Origin: an uncultured Porticoccus sp.
Lineage (GTDB): Bacteria; Pseudomonadota; Gammaproteobacteria; Pseudomonadales; Porticoccaceae
Direction of reading: 5' to 3'
DNA: 23,737 nt
Assembly (NCBI GenBank): GCA_950063125.1
Contig: CATLZI010000002.1
Coordinates: 1-23,737, forward strand
In this document: in pieces, positions 1-10,998 of the stretch
How the letters are laid out: the number at the start of each line of letters is the position of its first letter
Position numbering within the stretch: the stretch's first letter is position 1
Made by a program: the position numbers and the translations under genes
The notes under the pieces: model-generated
Seen by the model: the letters and a program-made list of their open reading frames with translations, nothing else
Told to the model about the DNA's origin: nothing
The model's database searches: none

Positions 1-165
1 TTTGTCCACTGCGGCGCGAAGCCGGGGGTTATCTTCCGGCAGAGGGCCACCGGTTTTTGCAGCCACAACCAGCTCGCGAATCAGTTTGGTGAATACCTTG
101 CCGCGCTTGGCATCCTGCGCTGCCTTGCGGTGCTTGATATTGGCCCATTTGCTGTGACCTGCCAT
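1..165 (-). CDS. yebC: YebC/PmpR-family protein, N-terminal part (runs off the window)
   Basis: Only the first 55 codons are inside the window; the gene continues past base 1. The translation begins [20 protein letters not shown], the near-invariant start of the YebC/PmpR/TACO1 family, which is usually about 240-250 residues long. Family members are cytoplasmic; they were described as DNA-binding regulators, and some also act in translation of difficult, proline-rich stretches. The ATG at 163-165 is preceded by a good ribosome site (GGGAGG, 7 bases upstream). It lies 90 bp downstream of aspS on the same strand, the usual aspS-yebC order in gammaproteobacteria, so cotranscription is likely. 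The reading frame is intact as far as it can be followed. Confidence 0.95.
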   Translation of the reverse strand, partial: MAGHSKWANIKHRKAAQDAKRGKVFTKLIRELVVAAKTGGPLPEDNPRLRAAVDK

Positions 166-188
166 AACAAAAACCTCCCATACTGCCA

Positions 189-220
189 GGCTGTGGCCAT
201 CTCGCCAACAGCCGTTTTTT
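189..220 (+). terminator. terminator-like hairpin in plus orientation between aspS and yebC
   Basis: GGCTGTGGC (189-197) pairs with GCCAACAGCC (204-213), with one bulged base, and is followed by six T (215-220). The T run follows the stem only on the plus strand, whereas the flanking genes are both on the minus strand. It could stop antisense transcription entering aspS, or be chance. No plus-strand gene upstream was identified. Confidence 0.4.
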
Positions 221-255
221 ATCGTGTTGCGCCGGTCAGCGCACTGCGGAATAAA

Positions 256-2034
256 TCAGCTATCCGCCGGTTTTTTCTCCCGCAAACGAATATTCAGTTC
301 ACGCAATTGCCGATTATCAACCCCGCCCGGCGCATCGGTCATGACGCAGGCCGCAGTCTGGGTTTTCGGGAAAGCGATCACATCGCGAATCGAATGGCTG
401 CCGGTCATCAACATAATCAGCCGATCCAGACCAAACGCCAACCCGCCATGGGGTGGACAACCAAATTTCAGGGCGTCGATCAGGAAACCGAATTTTTCGT
501 CCGCTTCTGCCTCACTGATACCTAAGACCTTGAACACTGCGTGCTGCATATCGGGATTGTGGATACGGATCGAACCGCCACCCAGCTCCGTGCCGTTCAA
601 CACCATATCGTAGGCAATCGACAGGGCTTTTTCCGGGTCGGCCTCAAGCGTTTCCACCGAGCAGGCCGGTCGGGTAAAGGGATGATGCAGGGAGGTCCAA
701 CCGCCCTCTCCATCTTCTTCAAACATCGGGAAGTCGACCACCCACAATGGCGCCCACTGGCAGGTGTAGAGATTCAGGTCTGCGCCAAGTTTACAGCGCA
801 GAGCACCCAATGCTTCGGTCACAACACGGTGGTTATCTGCACCAAAGAAAATCAGGTCGCCATTCTCCGCAACGGTGCGATCGAGTATAGCGGCACGCAC
901 GTCCAACGGCAGAAACTTGACGATCGGGGATTGCAGTCCCTCCTCCAGGTCTTCCCTGTTATTGACCTTGATGTAGGCTAGCCCCCGGGCACCATAAATA
1001 CCGACAAACCTGGTGTAATCATCTATCTGCTTGCGACTGATCTCGTTGCCACCAGGCACTTTCAATGCCGTGACCCGGCCCTTTGGATCATTGGCCGGCC
1101 CGGAAAACACCTTGAAATCCACTTCTGTCATCAGGTCCTTGATTTCCACCAATTCGAGGGGAATCCGCAAATCCGGTTTATCGCTGCCATAGCGCATAAT
1201 GGCCTCGCTATGAGGCATGGAGGGGAAATCCCCCAGATCCACCTCGAGCACCTCCTGGAAAACCGTGCGGATCATTTCCTCATTGATGGCCATGATCTCC
1301 GCTTCCGAGGTAAACGACATTTCCACATCAACCTGGGTAAATTCAGGCTGGCGGTCGGCCCGGAGGTCTTCGTCACGGAAACATTTTGCGATCTGGTAAT
1401 AACGGTCCACCCCCGACACCATCAGCAACTGCTTGAACAATTGTGGCGACTGCGGCAGCGCAAAGAACTTGCCTTCGTGGGTGCGGCTCGGCACCAGGTA
1501 ATCGCGGGCGCCCTCCGGCGTGGCCCGGGTCAGGATCGGGGTTTCAATATCCAGAAATCCCCGTTGATCAAGAAAGTTGCGGATAATATTGGTCACTCTG
1601 GAGCGAAACCGCATGTTGTTGAGCATTTCCGGCCGGCGCAGGTCCAGATAGCGGTACTTGAGCCGCACTTCCTCGCCCACCTTGTTGTGCTGATCCAGCG
1701 GGAAGGGCGGCGTTTCAGAGGCATTCAGTATCTGCACCGCCAGACCATAAACTTCAATCTGACCAGTGGCCATTTCCGGGTTGACGGTTTCGGGGGTTCT
1801 GGCGCGAACCCGACCAGTCACCTGCAGCACGTACTCACTGCGAACCCGGTCGGCAAGGGCAAAATGCTCGCCGCAATCCGGGTCAAACACGACCTGCACG
1901 ATACCTTCACGATCGCGCAAATCGACAAAGATCACACCCCCGTGGTCGCGGCGACGATCCACCCAACCGCACAGGGTGACTTCCTGATCAATGTGTTCGG
2001 CGCCGAGCACACCACAATAACTTGTCCGCATCAT
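256..2034 (-). CDS. aspS: aspartyl-tRNA synthetase (bacterial type), possibly non-discriminating
   Basis: Charges tRNA-Asp in the cytoplasm. At 592 residues it has normal bacterial length: N-terminal OB-fold anticodon-binding domain (about 1-110), class II catalytic core with motif 2 around [16 protein letters not shown] (219-234), the bacterial GAD insertion, and motif 3 (GLAFGLDR) near the C terminus. The start is a double ATG (MMRTSYCG), as in the Pseudomonas enzyme as I recall it; the ribosome site is weak (GGGAAG). Residue 31 is His in [10 protein letters not shown]. This matches the non-discriminating Pseudomonas enzyme, which also charges tRNA-Asn, whereas E. coli has Leu at the equivalent place. 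It lies 54 bp downstream of the FmdB-like gene and 90 bp upstream of yebC, all on one strand. The identity is certain; the dual specificity is inference. Confidence 0.98.
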   Translation of the reverse strand: MMRTSYCGVLGAEHIDQEVTLCGWVDRRRDHGGVIFVDLRDREGIVQVVFDPDCGEHFALADRVRSEYVLQVTGRVRARTPETVNPEMATGQIEVYGLAVQILNASETPPFPLDQHNKVGEEVRLKYRYLDLRRPEMLNNMRFRSRVTNIIRNFLDQRGFLDIETPILTRATPEGARDYLVPSRTHEGKFFALPQSPQLFKQLLMVSGVDRYYQIAKCFRDEDLRADRQPEFTQVDVEMSFTSEAEIMAINEEMIRTVFQEVLEVDLGDFPSMPHSEAIMRYGSDKPDLRIPLELVEIKDLMTEVDFKVFSGPANDPKGRVTALKVPGGNEISRKQIDDYTRFVGIYGARGLAYIKVNNREDLEEGLQSPIVKFLPLDVRAAILDRTVAENGDLIFFGADNHRVVTEALGALRCKLGADLNLYTCQWAPLWVVDFPMFEEDGEGGWTSLHHPFTRPACSVETLEADPEKALSIAYDMVLNGTELGGGSIRIHNPDMQHAVFKVLGISEAEADEKFGFLIDALKFGCPPHGGLAFGLDRLIMLMTGSHSIRDVIAFPKTQTAACVMTDAPGGVDNRQLRELNIRLREKKPADS

Positions 2035-2088
2035 GTCTTCCCGTTGTTAATCTAATGGAGGCCGGGCAGGGCTTCCGGTGGTATTGGT

Positions 2089-2367
2089 TCAGGCAGCGGG
2101 GGTGGAACCGGCAGCCTCTTTGGGTTTTGCTTCAGGCTTTGCCTTGCTTTCCGAGGGCTGGTCGCCGGCAATATTCTTTCTTTTCTCTTTTTTGAAGTCC
2201 GTTTCATACCAGCCACTGCCACTCAGCCGGAAACCGGCAGCCGTCAACTGTTTTTTCAATTCCGACTGATGACAAACCGGACAATCCGTCAATGGTTTGT
2301 CACTGATTTTTTGGAGTGCCTCCAGTGCATGACCACAGGCCTGACATTGATAACTGTAAATCGGCAT
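2089..2367 (-). CDS. FmdB-type zinc ribbon protein
   Basis: A 92-residue protein starting MPIYSYQCQACGH, with two CxxC knuckles (C8/C11 and C29/C32) that should bind one zinc ion. This is the FmdB/CxxC_CxxC_SSSS family of small regulatory-type zinc ribbons. The tail (about 66-92) is lysine, proline and alanine rich and probably disordered. The family has no well-defined biochemical role. Many gammaproteobacteria carry such a gene directly upstream of aspS, as here, so it is probably the first gene of an fmdB-aspS-yebC transcript driven by the promoter at 2421-2449. The family assignment is secure; no function should be claimed. Confidence 0.92.
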   Translation of the reverse strand: MPIYSYQCQACGHALEALQKISDKPLTDCPVCHQSELKKQLTAAGFRLSGSGWYETDFKKEKRKNIAGDQPSESKAKPEAKPKEAAGSTPAA

Positions 2368-2420
2368 AACTAAATACCCTGATTCTAGAGCGGGCAGAAC
2401 GCCCCTGATAAAAGCGGCGC

Positions 2421-2449
2421 ATTATACCCCAGTAACCAGGGGGCTAGAA
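2421..2449 (-). promoter_or_regulatory. probable sigma-70 promoter for the fmdB-like/aspS/yebC operon
   Basis: Read on the minus strand there is a perfect TATAAT -10 box (2421-2426), a 17-bp spacer and a weaker -35 box TTCTAG (2444-2449). The predicted start lies about 50 bp upstream of the zinc ribbon gene ATG at 2367. This is consensus matching only. Confidence 0.6.
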
Positions 2450-2511
2450 GATTGGATAAAGCCTGAATCCGCGCAATCGCCAACACAATATGCAAAAATC
2501 TGCCGCAAAAG

Positions 2512-2940
2512 CTAGTTGCGCAAGGCGGTGAAGCCGTCCCCAACCAGTACATTGACAACTGAATCGACCCGCGCAGCCAGCAACTCCCCGGTATACTCCT
2601 GTGCCTGCAACCGCCCCCAAATGGGGTCGGGCCAGGCGCCGTCCGTTTTATAGCGGGCGATATGATGTACATGCAGTTGGGCCACCCGGTTGCCCAGGGT
2701 CGCGATATTGACCTTATCCGGGGAGAACACATCCACCAATGTCTCCGCCAGCAGAGAAGATTCGCGAACCAGCTGATACTGGTCCTGTTCTGACAAATGA
2801 TAAATTTCTGTCACATCGGCAATCCGTGGCACCAGAATAAACCAGGGATAATTGGCATCGCGGTGAAGCAATAACCGGCACAACGGAAAGTCACCAATAA
2901 TTACCGTGTCAGCCATCAGCGCAGAATCGAGCTCAAACAT
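2512..2940 (-). CDS. HIT-domain (histidine triad) protein
   Basis: A 142-residue protein with a HIT nucleotide-binding domain. The triad is QLHVHHIAR, so the canonical HxHxH reads Q88-x-H90-x-H92; the first His is replaced by Gln, as in a subset of bacterial HIT proteins. H90 and H92 would hold the alpha-phosphate and act as nucleophile in nucleotide hydrolysis or transfer. HIT proteins hydrolyse nucleotide conjugates such as AMP-lysine or diadenosine polyphosphates; the substrate here cannot be read from sequence. The ATG at 2940 has a good ribosome site (AGAGG, 7 bases upstream). It is transcribed divergently from proS across an 85-bp gap; a weak minus-strand promoter (TTGGAG, 17 bp, TATTTT) can be drawn there. 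It is cytoplasmic, with no signal peptide. Confidence 0.9.
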   Translation of the reverse strand: MFELDSALMADTVIIGDFPLCRLLLHRDANYPWFILVPRIADVTEIYHLSEQDQYQLVRESSLLAETLVDVFSPDKVNIATLGNRVAQLHVHHIARYKTDGAWPDPIWGRLQAQEYTGELLAARVDSVVNVLVGDGFTALRN

Positions 2941-3025
2941 TTAACAACCTCTTGTCCTGTACCCAAAGCGGGCTCCACCGTAAAATAGCGGTTTTTACAC
3001 TCACCTCCAAGACAAAGAATCAACT

Positions 3026-4747
3026 ATGCGTGCCAGCCAGTTTTTGATCGCTACCCAAAAAGAAACCCCGGCCGATGCCGAAGTCATCAGCCATCAATTG
3101 ATGATTCGCGCCGGCATGATCCGCAAGTTGGCCGCCGGGCTCTACAACTGGTTGCCTCTGGGATTGCGGGTGCTGCGCAAAGTGGAGACCATTGTCCGCG
3201 AAGAAATGAACCGGGCCGGCGCCATGGAAGTCCTGATGCCGGTGACCCAACCGGCGGAACTGTGGCAGGAGTCCGGTCGCTGGGAACAATACGGGCCGGA
3301 ACTGCTGAGAATGAAAGACCGTCACGACCGCGCCTTCTGCCTCGGCCCGACCCACGAGGAAGTCATTACCGACCTGGTCCGCAACCAGCTGCGCAGTTAC
3401 AAGCAACTGCCCGCCAATTTCTATCAGATTCAGACCAAATTCCGGGACGAAATCCGCCCCCGCTTTGGCATCATGCGCGCACGGGAATTTCTGATGAAGG
3501 ATGCCTACTCCTTTCATGCGGATCAGGCCAGCCTGCAGCAGACCTATGACACCATGCACGCGGCTTACACCACTATTTTCAGCCGTCTCGGCCTCGACTT
3601 CAGGCCCGTCCTGGCGGATACCGGCAGCATTGGCGGCAACCACTCCCATGAATTTCATGTGCTGGCGGCCTCCGGCGAGGACGATATCGCCTTCTCCAAC
3701 GCCAGCGACTATGCCGCCAACGTGGAAATGGCCGAAGCCATGGCACCGACCGGCAGTCGGCCAACTGCATCGACAGACATGCAGGAAGTGGCGACACCGG
3801 GCCAGCACAGCATTGAACAGGTCAGCCGGTTTCTCGGAGTAAAACCTGAGCAGGTCGCAAAAACCCTGATCGTGCTGGGAGAACCTGACCAAAACACCAC
3901 CGCACTGGTGGCACTTGTGCTGCGGGGCGACCACGAACTCAACGCTATCAAGGCCGAGAAACTGCAGGGCGTGGCATCACCACTGACCTTTGCCAGCGAA
4001 GCACAGGTAAAAGCCATACTGGGATGTTCTGTGGGATCCATCGGTCCGGTAGCGCTCAGCATTCCGACCATTGTGGATCGCAGCGCGGCCCATCTGGCAG
4101 ATTTTGTCTGTGGTGCCAACCGTGATGATTACCACCTCACCGGTGTCAACTGGGAGAGGGACTGCCCGCCGCTGCAAGTCGAGGACATTCGCAATGTGGT
4201 CCCCGGCGACGCCAGTCCCGACGGCCAGGGCACACTGGAAATCAAACGCGGCATTGAAGTGGGACATATTTTTCAATTGGGCACCAAATACAGTGAGGCC
4301 ATGAACGCCCGGGTACTCAATGAAGAAGGCCGCGAGCAGGTCATGTTGATGGGCTGCTACGGTATCGGCGTAAGCCGCGTTGTGGCCGCTGCCATCGAGC
4401 AGAATCATGACGAAAAAGGCATCATCTGGCCCGATGCCCTGGCCCCTTTCCAGGTCGCAGTAGTGCCGATCAATCTGCACAAGTCCGAACCGGTTCGCGA
4501 TGCATGCGAAACGCTCTATTCCGATCTGCAACAGGCAGGTTTTGACGTACTGTTAATGGATGAAGAGAAAGCCCGGCTAGGGGTCATGCTGGCAGATATT
4601 GAATTAATGGGCATTCCTCACCGCATCGTCGTGGGTGACCGCGGGCTTGAACAGGGTCAGGTGGAATATTACAACCGTCGCAGCGGGGAAAGCTGCCAAA
4701 TCGCGGCAACGGAATTGCCTGAATTTCTGGCACAGGCCCTCGGATGA
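3026..4747 (+). CDS. proS: prolyl-tRNA synthetase, bacterial type with editing domain
   Basis: Charges tRNA-Pro in the cytoplasm. The 573 residues match the long bacterial form. Visible are class II motif 1 (about 30-60), the TxE loop GPTHEE (107-112), motif 2 from [10 protein letters not shown] (139-148), and the inserted editing (INS) domain from about 225 to 405, with the conserved editing lysine at K279 (AKTLIV), the same number as in E. coli. Motif 3 contains GCYGIGVSR, followed by the anticodon-binding domain. The INS domain clears mischarged Ala-tRNA-Pro. The ATG at 3026 has only a poor ribosome site. The end overlaps the next gene by four bases (ATGA), so the two are probably translationally coupled. 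Confidence 0.98.
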   Translation: MRASQFLIATQKETPADAEVISHQLMIRAGMIRKLAAGLYNWLPLGLRVLRKVETIVREEMNRAGAMEVLMPVTQPAELWQESGRWEQYGPELLRMKDRHDRAFCLGPTHEEVITDLVRNQLRSYKQLPANFYQIQTKFRDEIRPRFGIMRAREFLMKDAYSFHADQASLQQTYDTMHAAYTTIFSRLGLDFRPVLADTGSIGGNHSHEFHVLAASGEDDIAFSNASDYAANVEMAEAMAPTGSRPTASTDMQEVATPGQHSIEQVSRFLGVKPEQVAKTLIVLGEPDQNTTALVALVLRGDHELNAIKAEKLQGVASPLTFASEAQVKAILGCSVGSIGPVALSIPTIVDRSAAHLADFVCGANRDDYHLTGVNWERDCPPLQVEDIRNVVPGDASPDGQGTLEIKRGIEVGHIFQLGTKYSEAMNARVLNEEGREQVMLMGCYGIGVSRVVAAAIEQNHDEKGIIWPDALAPFQVAVVPINLHKSEPVRDACETLYSDLQQAGFDVLLMDEEKARLGVMLADIELMGIPHRIVVGDRGLEQGQVEYYNRRSGESCQIAATELPEFLAQALG

Positions 4748-5325
4748 GCGCTTCGGTCGGCCAGCGAATCGCGCGAGGGCTGACACTGACGACCACCGCT
4801 CTCTGGCTGAGCGCTTCTCTCGCGGGCGATGCGCAGGAAGTGGATCAGGCTCTGTTGACCCTCCTGAAAAAGACCGTGGAACAGGCCGACAGCTTTGAGG
4901 ATCGTTTCGATGCCGAGGTATGGCTGATGGCAAAATCCACCCAGCTTGCCCGGTATATTCCTGACAGCGAGGAGCGACTCGACCTGCTGCGAAAAATCCA
5001 TCAGGCCGCCACGCGGGCAGAACTGTCGCCGGAAGTGGTTCTCGCGGTTATTCAGGTGGAAAGTCACTTTGACTCCTACGCAGTCTCCAGTGCTGGCGCT
5101 CAGGGTATGATGCAGGTCATGCCCTTCTGGAAGCACGAAATTGGCCGGGCGGATGATAACCTGATCAACATTGATACCAATCTGCGCTATGGCTGCACCA
5201 TTCTCAAGTATTATCTGGACAAGGAAAATGGCAATCTCGCACTGGCGCTCGCCCGCTATAACGGCAGCTACGGCAAAACCTGGTACCCCGAGAGAGTGAT
5301 GCTGGCCTGGGATAACTGGCGCTAA
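4744..5325 (+). CDS. small periplasmic lytic transglycosylase (SLT domain)
   Basis: A 193-residue exported protein with an N-terminal hydrophobic signal (about 10-28, cleavage near SLAGDA) followed by a lytic transglycosylase (Slt/MltE-type, goose-lysozyme-like) domain from about 85. The catalytic glutamate is E106 in VIQVESHFD, followed by the family signature [13 protein letters not shown] and, later, [10 protein letters not shown]. Such enzymes cleave peptidoglycan between MurNAc and GlcNAc, forming 1,6-anhydro-MurNAc. It is short compared with Slt70 or the MltD type and has no LysM or other wall-binding domain. No lipobox Cys follows the signal, so it is probably soluble. Its start overlaps the proS stop, and it is followed by a strong terminator. 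Confidence 0.92.
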   Translation: MSASVGQRIARGLTLTTTALWLSASLAGDAQEVDQALLTLLKKTVEQADSFEDRFDAEVWLMAKSTQLARYIPDSEERLDLLRKIHQAATRAELSPEVVLAVIQVESHFDSYAVSSAGAQGMMQVMPFWKHEIGRADDNLINIDTNLRYGCTILKYYLDKENGNLALALARYNGSYGKTWYPERVMLAWDNWR

Positions 5326-5347
5326 AAACAAACAACAAAATGACAAC

Positions 5348-5376
5348 CCGGAGGTTTTTTAAGCAAAAACCTCCGG
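5348..5376. repeat. perfect 12-bp inverted repeat
   Basis: CCGGAGGTTTTT (5348-5359) and AAAAACCTCCGG (5365-5376) form a perfect 12-bp stem with a 5-base loop. No T run follows on either strand, so it is not a classic intrinsic terminator. It lies 22 bp after the transglycosylase stop and just before the strong terminator at 5399-5430. It may protect the mRNA 3' end or assist termination. Confidence 0.7.
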
Positions 5377-5398
5377 ATAAAACCTATAAAGAAAACAC

Positions 5399-5430
5399 AA
5401 AAAAATGCCAGCTAAAGCTGGCATTTTTTT
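5399..5430. terminator. bidirectional rho-independent terminator
   Basis: Seven A, then TGCCAGC (5406-5412), loop TAAA, GCTGGCA (5417-5423) and seven T. The arms pair perfectly and give a U run in both directions. It sits between the plus-strand proS/transglycosylase pair and the convergent minus-strand cold-shock gene, and should terminate both. Confidence 0.93.
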
Positions 5431-5451
5431 AGTTAAACTCAGGCAATTGCC

Positions 5452-5664
5452 TCAGGCAATAACAGTTACGTTTTGTGCCTGCGGGCCTTTCTGGCCTTCG
5501 GTCACTTCGAAAGAAACCTGCTGCCCCTCATACAGTGTGCGACGGCCTGTACCGTTAATAGCACTGAAATGTACAAAGACGTCCTTACCACCTTCCTGCG
5601 CAAGAAAGCCATACCCTTTTTCTTCATTGAACCACTTAACGGTACCGGTAACTAAATCTGACAT
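5452..5664 (-). CDS. cold-shock protein, CspA family
   Basis: A 70-residue single-domain cold-shock protein, the usual family length, starting [16 protein letters not shown]1 is KGYGFLA (16-22) and RNP2 is VFVHF (29-33), the aromatic patches that bind single-stranded RNA or DNA. Members act as RNA chaperones that melt secondary structure; some are cold induced, others constitutive. The frame stays open for 24 codons upstream, but the start at 5664 is chosen because it gives the conserved family N terminus and has a good ribosome site (GAGG) 7 bases upstream. The gene is monocistronic: a strong terminator follows and a leader of up to about 150 bases containing a hairpin (5687-5703) precedes it. 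Which Csp paralogue this is cannot be decided. Confidence 0.95.
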   Translation of the reverse strand: MSDLVTGTVKWFNEEKGYGFLAQEGGKDVFVHFSAINGTGRRTLYEGQQVSFEVTEGQKGPQAQNVTVIA

Positions 5665-5686
5665 AAAATCCTCGTAAGCACTTAGT

Positions 5687-5703
5687 GCCAACCTCGGGTT
5701 GGC
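5687..5703 (-). promoter_or_regulatory. hairpin in the 5' leader of the cold-shock gene
   Basis: GCCAACC and GGTTGGC (7-bp perfect stem, 3-base loop) lie about 22 bp upstream of the csp start codon, just ahead of the ribosome site. The overlapping GCACTTAGTGC dyad (5678-5688) could form a competing structure. Cold-shock leaders are often structured and control translation by temperature; whether this one does is inference. Confidence 0.5.
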
Positions 5704-5820
5704 GGTGTAAATATACGGGCAGCTAAAGACCCGCAATTCCCACTTTAAAGCGGCTTACAAAAACGCGCAAGCAAAAATACCTTGACATACTCCCCAAAGC
5801 GCTGTCACCGGGCAAAATCC

Positions 5821-6744
5821 CTAGGGCAGCCCATCAAACTCTTCACCCTCTTTCACCTCGGGCGGCAACAAATTCTCTCTGGTCATCCGCAGTGCCATCA
5901 ACGTATTTGCCGCCACGTAGATGGAAGAGTACGTACCGATTACCACACCCACAATCAGTGCAATTGCAAAATTGTGAATCAGCTCGCCGCCAAAAATAAA
6001 CAGCGCCACCAGCACAAAAATTGTGGTCAGAGAAGTAATCAGTGTGCGCTGCAACGACTGTGTCAGAGACTCATTAATAACTTCTTTCGCATCCGCCATT
6101 CGCAACAGTCGAAAATTTTCCCGTATTCGGTCAAATACGACAATCGTGTCATTTAGGGAATAACCGATCACAGCGAGCACCGCCGCCAGTACTGTGAGAT
6201 CAAATTCCAGCCCCATAATCGAGAAAAACCCGAGGGTGATAACCACATCGTGAACCAGTGCAACAACAGCACCGATCGAAAATTTGTATTGAAACCGGAT
6301 GGCCACATAGAGCATCACCACGGCCAGCGCAGCCAGCATGCCCAGACCGCCATCTTCGCGGAGCTCATCGCCCACCTGGGGACCCACATAATCCACCCGA
6401 CGCATTTCGATCTCGCTGTCGGTGTTGTTTTTCAGCGCAGCAAACACCTCATCGGACAAACCGGCTGCCGGTTCACCCTGCAAACGAATCAGCACATCGC
6501 TCTCGGAACCGAAGTAGATTACAGTGGGGTTTTCAAAGCCGCTCTCCGTGAGCTGTGCGCGAATCACCGATAAATCGGCTGGTTGTGGATAGCCCACCTC
6601 AATCTGGGTGCCTCCGGTAAAATCGAGACCCAGCACGATGCCTTTCACCGACAGGGAAACCAGCGAACCCAGCACCAACAAAATGGAGATGATTGCCGCC
6701 AACTTGCGCTGGCCCATGAAATCAATAACACGTAGCGTTGTCAT
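5821..6744 (-). CDS. secF: protein translocase accessory subunit SecF
   Basis: Inner-membrane partner of SecD; the SecDF complex uses the proton motive force to pull preproteins through SecYEG on the periplasmic side. The 307 residues have a normal gammaproteobacterial length: TM1 (about 15-36), the periplasmic P4-type domain with the DFTGG motif (41-45), then a five-helix block with the family signature VIGYSLNDTIVVFDRIRE. RND-superfamily residues are conserved. The start at 6744 has a strong ribosome site (AGGAG, 6 bases) that overlaps the secD stop codon; the two genes are 9 bp apart and certainly cotranscribed. No clear terminator follows before the cold-shock gene. Confidence 0.97.
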   Translation of the reverse strand: MTTLRVIDFMGQRKLAAIISILLVLGSLVSLSVKGIVLGLDFTGGTQIEVGYPQPADLSVIRAQLTESGFENPTVIYFGSESDVLIRLQGEPAAGLSDEVFAALKNNTDSEIEMRRVDYVGPQVGDELREDGGLGMLAALAVVMLYVAIRFQYKFSIGAVVALVHDVVITLGFFSIMGLEFDLTVLAAVLAVIGYSLNDTIVVFDRIRENFRLLRMADAKEVINESLTQSLQRTLITSLTTIFVLVALFIFGGELIHNFAIALIVGVVIGTYSSIYVAANTLMALRMTRENLLPPEVKEGEEFDGLP

Positions 6745-6753
6745 GGTGAGCTC

Positions 6754-8607
6754 CTAAATCCAGACTTTGTTAATGGTACGGCCACCATAGACCAGATTGA
6801 CCAGCGCTCTGGTACCCAGAATTGCGGTGAACATCGAGGTCAAAATACCGATCGACAGAGTAACTGCAAAGCCCTGCACCGGCCCGGAACCAACGGCATA
6901 TAGAATCACCGCCACGATCAGTGTGGTCAGGTTGGCATCCAGAATCGAGACAAAAGCCCGATCGTAACCGGCATTGATGGCCGACTGGGGTGGCAGACCA
7001 TTGGCCAACTCCTCCCTGATTCGCGAAAAGATCAGCACATTGGCATCCACTGCCATCCCCACCGTCAGCACAATACCGGCAATACCCGGCAGGGTCAGCG
7101 TGGCACCCAGCAGTGACATGGCAGCAACCATGATGACCAGATTGAGAGCGAGCGCCACATTGGCAAAGATGCCAAAGACCCGGTAGTACACCAACATAAA
7201 GAGCAGCACCATCACCATGCCGATGGTGACCGATTTAACCCCCAGGGCAATATTCTCGGCGCCCAGCGAAGGACCGATGGTCCTCTCTTCTACAAAATAC
7301 ATGGGTGCCGCCAGGCCGCCAGCACGGAGCAACAGTGCCAGCTCCGAGGACTCGCGGGGATTATCAAGACCGGTAATGCGGAAGGTTTTGCCCAGCGCGC
7401 TGCGAATGGTGGCCAGACTGATAATTTTCTTTTCAACGTAGCGCTCGGACGTCGCAACCTGCTCACCCTTTTCATTGGTGGTATAGATCGTGCGGGTCTT
7501 GTACTCGATAAACAGCACACCCAGGCGGCGATCAATATTTTTGCGGGAAACCCGGTGCATTCGGGCACCGCCATCACTGTCCAGCGTGATATTCACCTGC
7601 GGAAAGCCATTTTCATCGAAGGAAGCCGACGCGTTCGACACGTGGTCGCCCGTAATCACCACCGTGCGTTCCAGCCAGGCATCGGGAAAACGTGACTTAT
7701 CATTCAGAAATTCAAATTTTTCTGCGGTGACCACGTTCTGTTCTTCGGCCTCAAGACGGAATTCAAGGTTGGCTGTTTTGCCGATAATCCGCTTCGCCTC
7801 AGCCGTATCCTGAACCCCGGGCAGCTCCACCATCACCCGGTTGCGACCCTGACGCTGTACGATGGGCTCGGACACTCCCAGTTCATTAACCCGGTTTCGG
7901 AGGGTCACCAGGTTCTGGTTCAGTGCGTAATCCTCAACTTCCCTGATCGCAGAGTCCGACATCGTGGACCGGATAGTGTACAAGCCGCCTTCCGTGGAGA
8001 GCTGCGCCGTCAGATCGCGGAAGTCGCGACGGAGAATCTGGTTCGCCTCATCCCGCTCTTCTTCAGTGCGGAACTTGCTGACAATCGTCCCCTCTTCCAG
8101 CTTCACCGTGTGGTAACGCAGCTTCTGCTCACGCATGGCACCGCGTATCTCCCGAACCGAAGACTCCATCCGCTTGCCAACCACTTCGTCAACATTGACC
8201 TCCAGCAGAAAATGCACGCCACCACTGAGGTCGAGCCCGAGCTTCATCGGCTGTGCCCCCAGCGCAGCGAGCCAATCGGGGGTCGTCGGTGCGAGATTCA
8301 GCGCTACCACGTAATCAAAACCGAGAGCCCGCTGAATGACCCTTTTGGCCGGCAGCTGCTGATCTCGCTCCTTCAGGCGAATGAGGGCGCTTTCACCAGT
8401 ACTCTCTGCACCGAAGTACTCGATACCTTCATCCTTGAGCGCCCGCTCCATCTGATCCAGCAACTGCTGATCGACCACGGTCGCACTACTCTGTCCGGAA
8501 ACCTGTACAGCCGGATCAGGCACGTACAGATTGGGCAGGGCATACACCACTCCCAACGAGACGACAAAGAGAATCAGCAGGTATTTCCATAACGGATAAC
8601 GGTTCAT
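6754..8607 (-). CDS. secD: protein translocase accessory subunit SecD
   Basis: The larger subunit of the SecDF motor. The 617 residues show TM1 (about 8-25), the large periplasmic P1 head and base containing DLSGG (126-130), and a C-terminal five-helix membrane domain with the proton-relay signature GMAVDANVLIFSRIREE. Full length is close to that of the E. coli protein (615). The ATG at 8607 gives the expected MNRYPLWKYLL start, but its ribosome site is poor. The gene follows tgt after 123 bp in which yajC, the usual occupant of this position, is missing. It is probably part of the queA-tgt-secDF transcript; no strong internal promoter was seen. Confidence 0.97.
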   Translation of the reverse strand: MNRYPLWKYLLILFVVSLGVVYALPNLYVPDPAVQVSGQSSATVVDQQLLDQMERALKDEGIEYFGAESTGESALIRLKERDQQLPAKRVIQRALGFDYVVALNLAPTTPDWLAALGAQPMKLGLDLSGGVHFLLEVNVDEVVGKRMESSVREIRGAMREQKLRYHTVKLEEGTIVSKFRTEEERDEANQILRRDFRDLTAQLSTEGGLYTIRSTMSDSAIREVEDYALNQNLVTLRNRVNELGVSEPIVQRQGRNRVMVELPGVQDTAEAKRIIGKTANLEFRLEAEEQNVVTAEKFEFLNDKSRFPDAWLERTVVITGDHVSNASASFDENGFPQVNITLDSDGGARMHRVSRKNIDRRLGVLFIEYKTRTIYTTNEKGEQVATSERYVEKKIISLATIRSALGKTFRITGLDNPRESSELALLLRAGGLAAPMYFVEERTIGPSLGAENIALGVKSVTIGMVMVLLFMLVYYRVFGIFANVALALNLVIMVAAMSLLGATLTLPGIAGIVLTVGMAVDANVLIFSRIREELANGLPPQSAINAGYDRAFVSILDANLTTLIVAVILYAVGSGPVQGFAVTLSIGILTSMFTAILGTRALVNLVYGGRTINKVWI

Positions 8608-8730
8608 ATCACTAGTCTTTTATTGAGTCCTGAACGAGAAGCTGACCATTATAGGGTGGAAGCAGCGCCCTTGTCAGAAACGGCGGAAAATATCGAGCAC
8701 CCCTCACATATTGGGGCAAATGAGCAAACC

Positions 8731-10907
<2,177 letters not shown>

Positions 10908-10998
10908 ACGTTTGGGGGAGGCTTGTAAAAGGCCGCAAGGGTAATGGAAATCCACCGCCAGAGCCAGCGCACCCATCAATCAGAACAACACCGCTCTA

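Noticed and set aside
1210..2055. 281-codon open frame antisense to aspS
   Set aside because: Fully covered by aspS on the other strand; composition (many His, Gln, Arg) is that of a shadow frame.
2385..2732. 115-codon frame overlapping the HIT gene on the same strand
   Set aside because: A different frame of the HIT gene, running over the promoter at 2421-2449; no family resemblance.
2941..3025. Plus-strand promoter for proS
   Set aside because: TAAAAT (2981-2986) is the best -10, but the only fair -35 (TTGTCC) is 23 bp away; not supportable.
3020..3934. 304-codon open frame antisense to proS
   Set aside because: Mirror of the proS coding sequence, with no protein-family signature.
4669..5346. 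225-codon open frame antisense to the lytic transglycosylase gene
   Set aside because: The transglycosylase has a clear catalytic motif and signal peptide; the antisense frame has neither and ends inside the terminator region.
5665..5736. 24-codon N-terminal extension of the cold-shock protein
   Set aside because: Cold-shock proteins start at [12 protein letters not shown]; the extension would run over the leader hairpin and the ribosome site.
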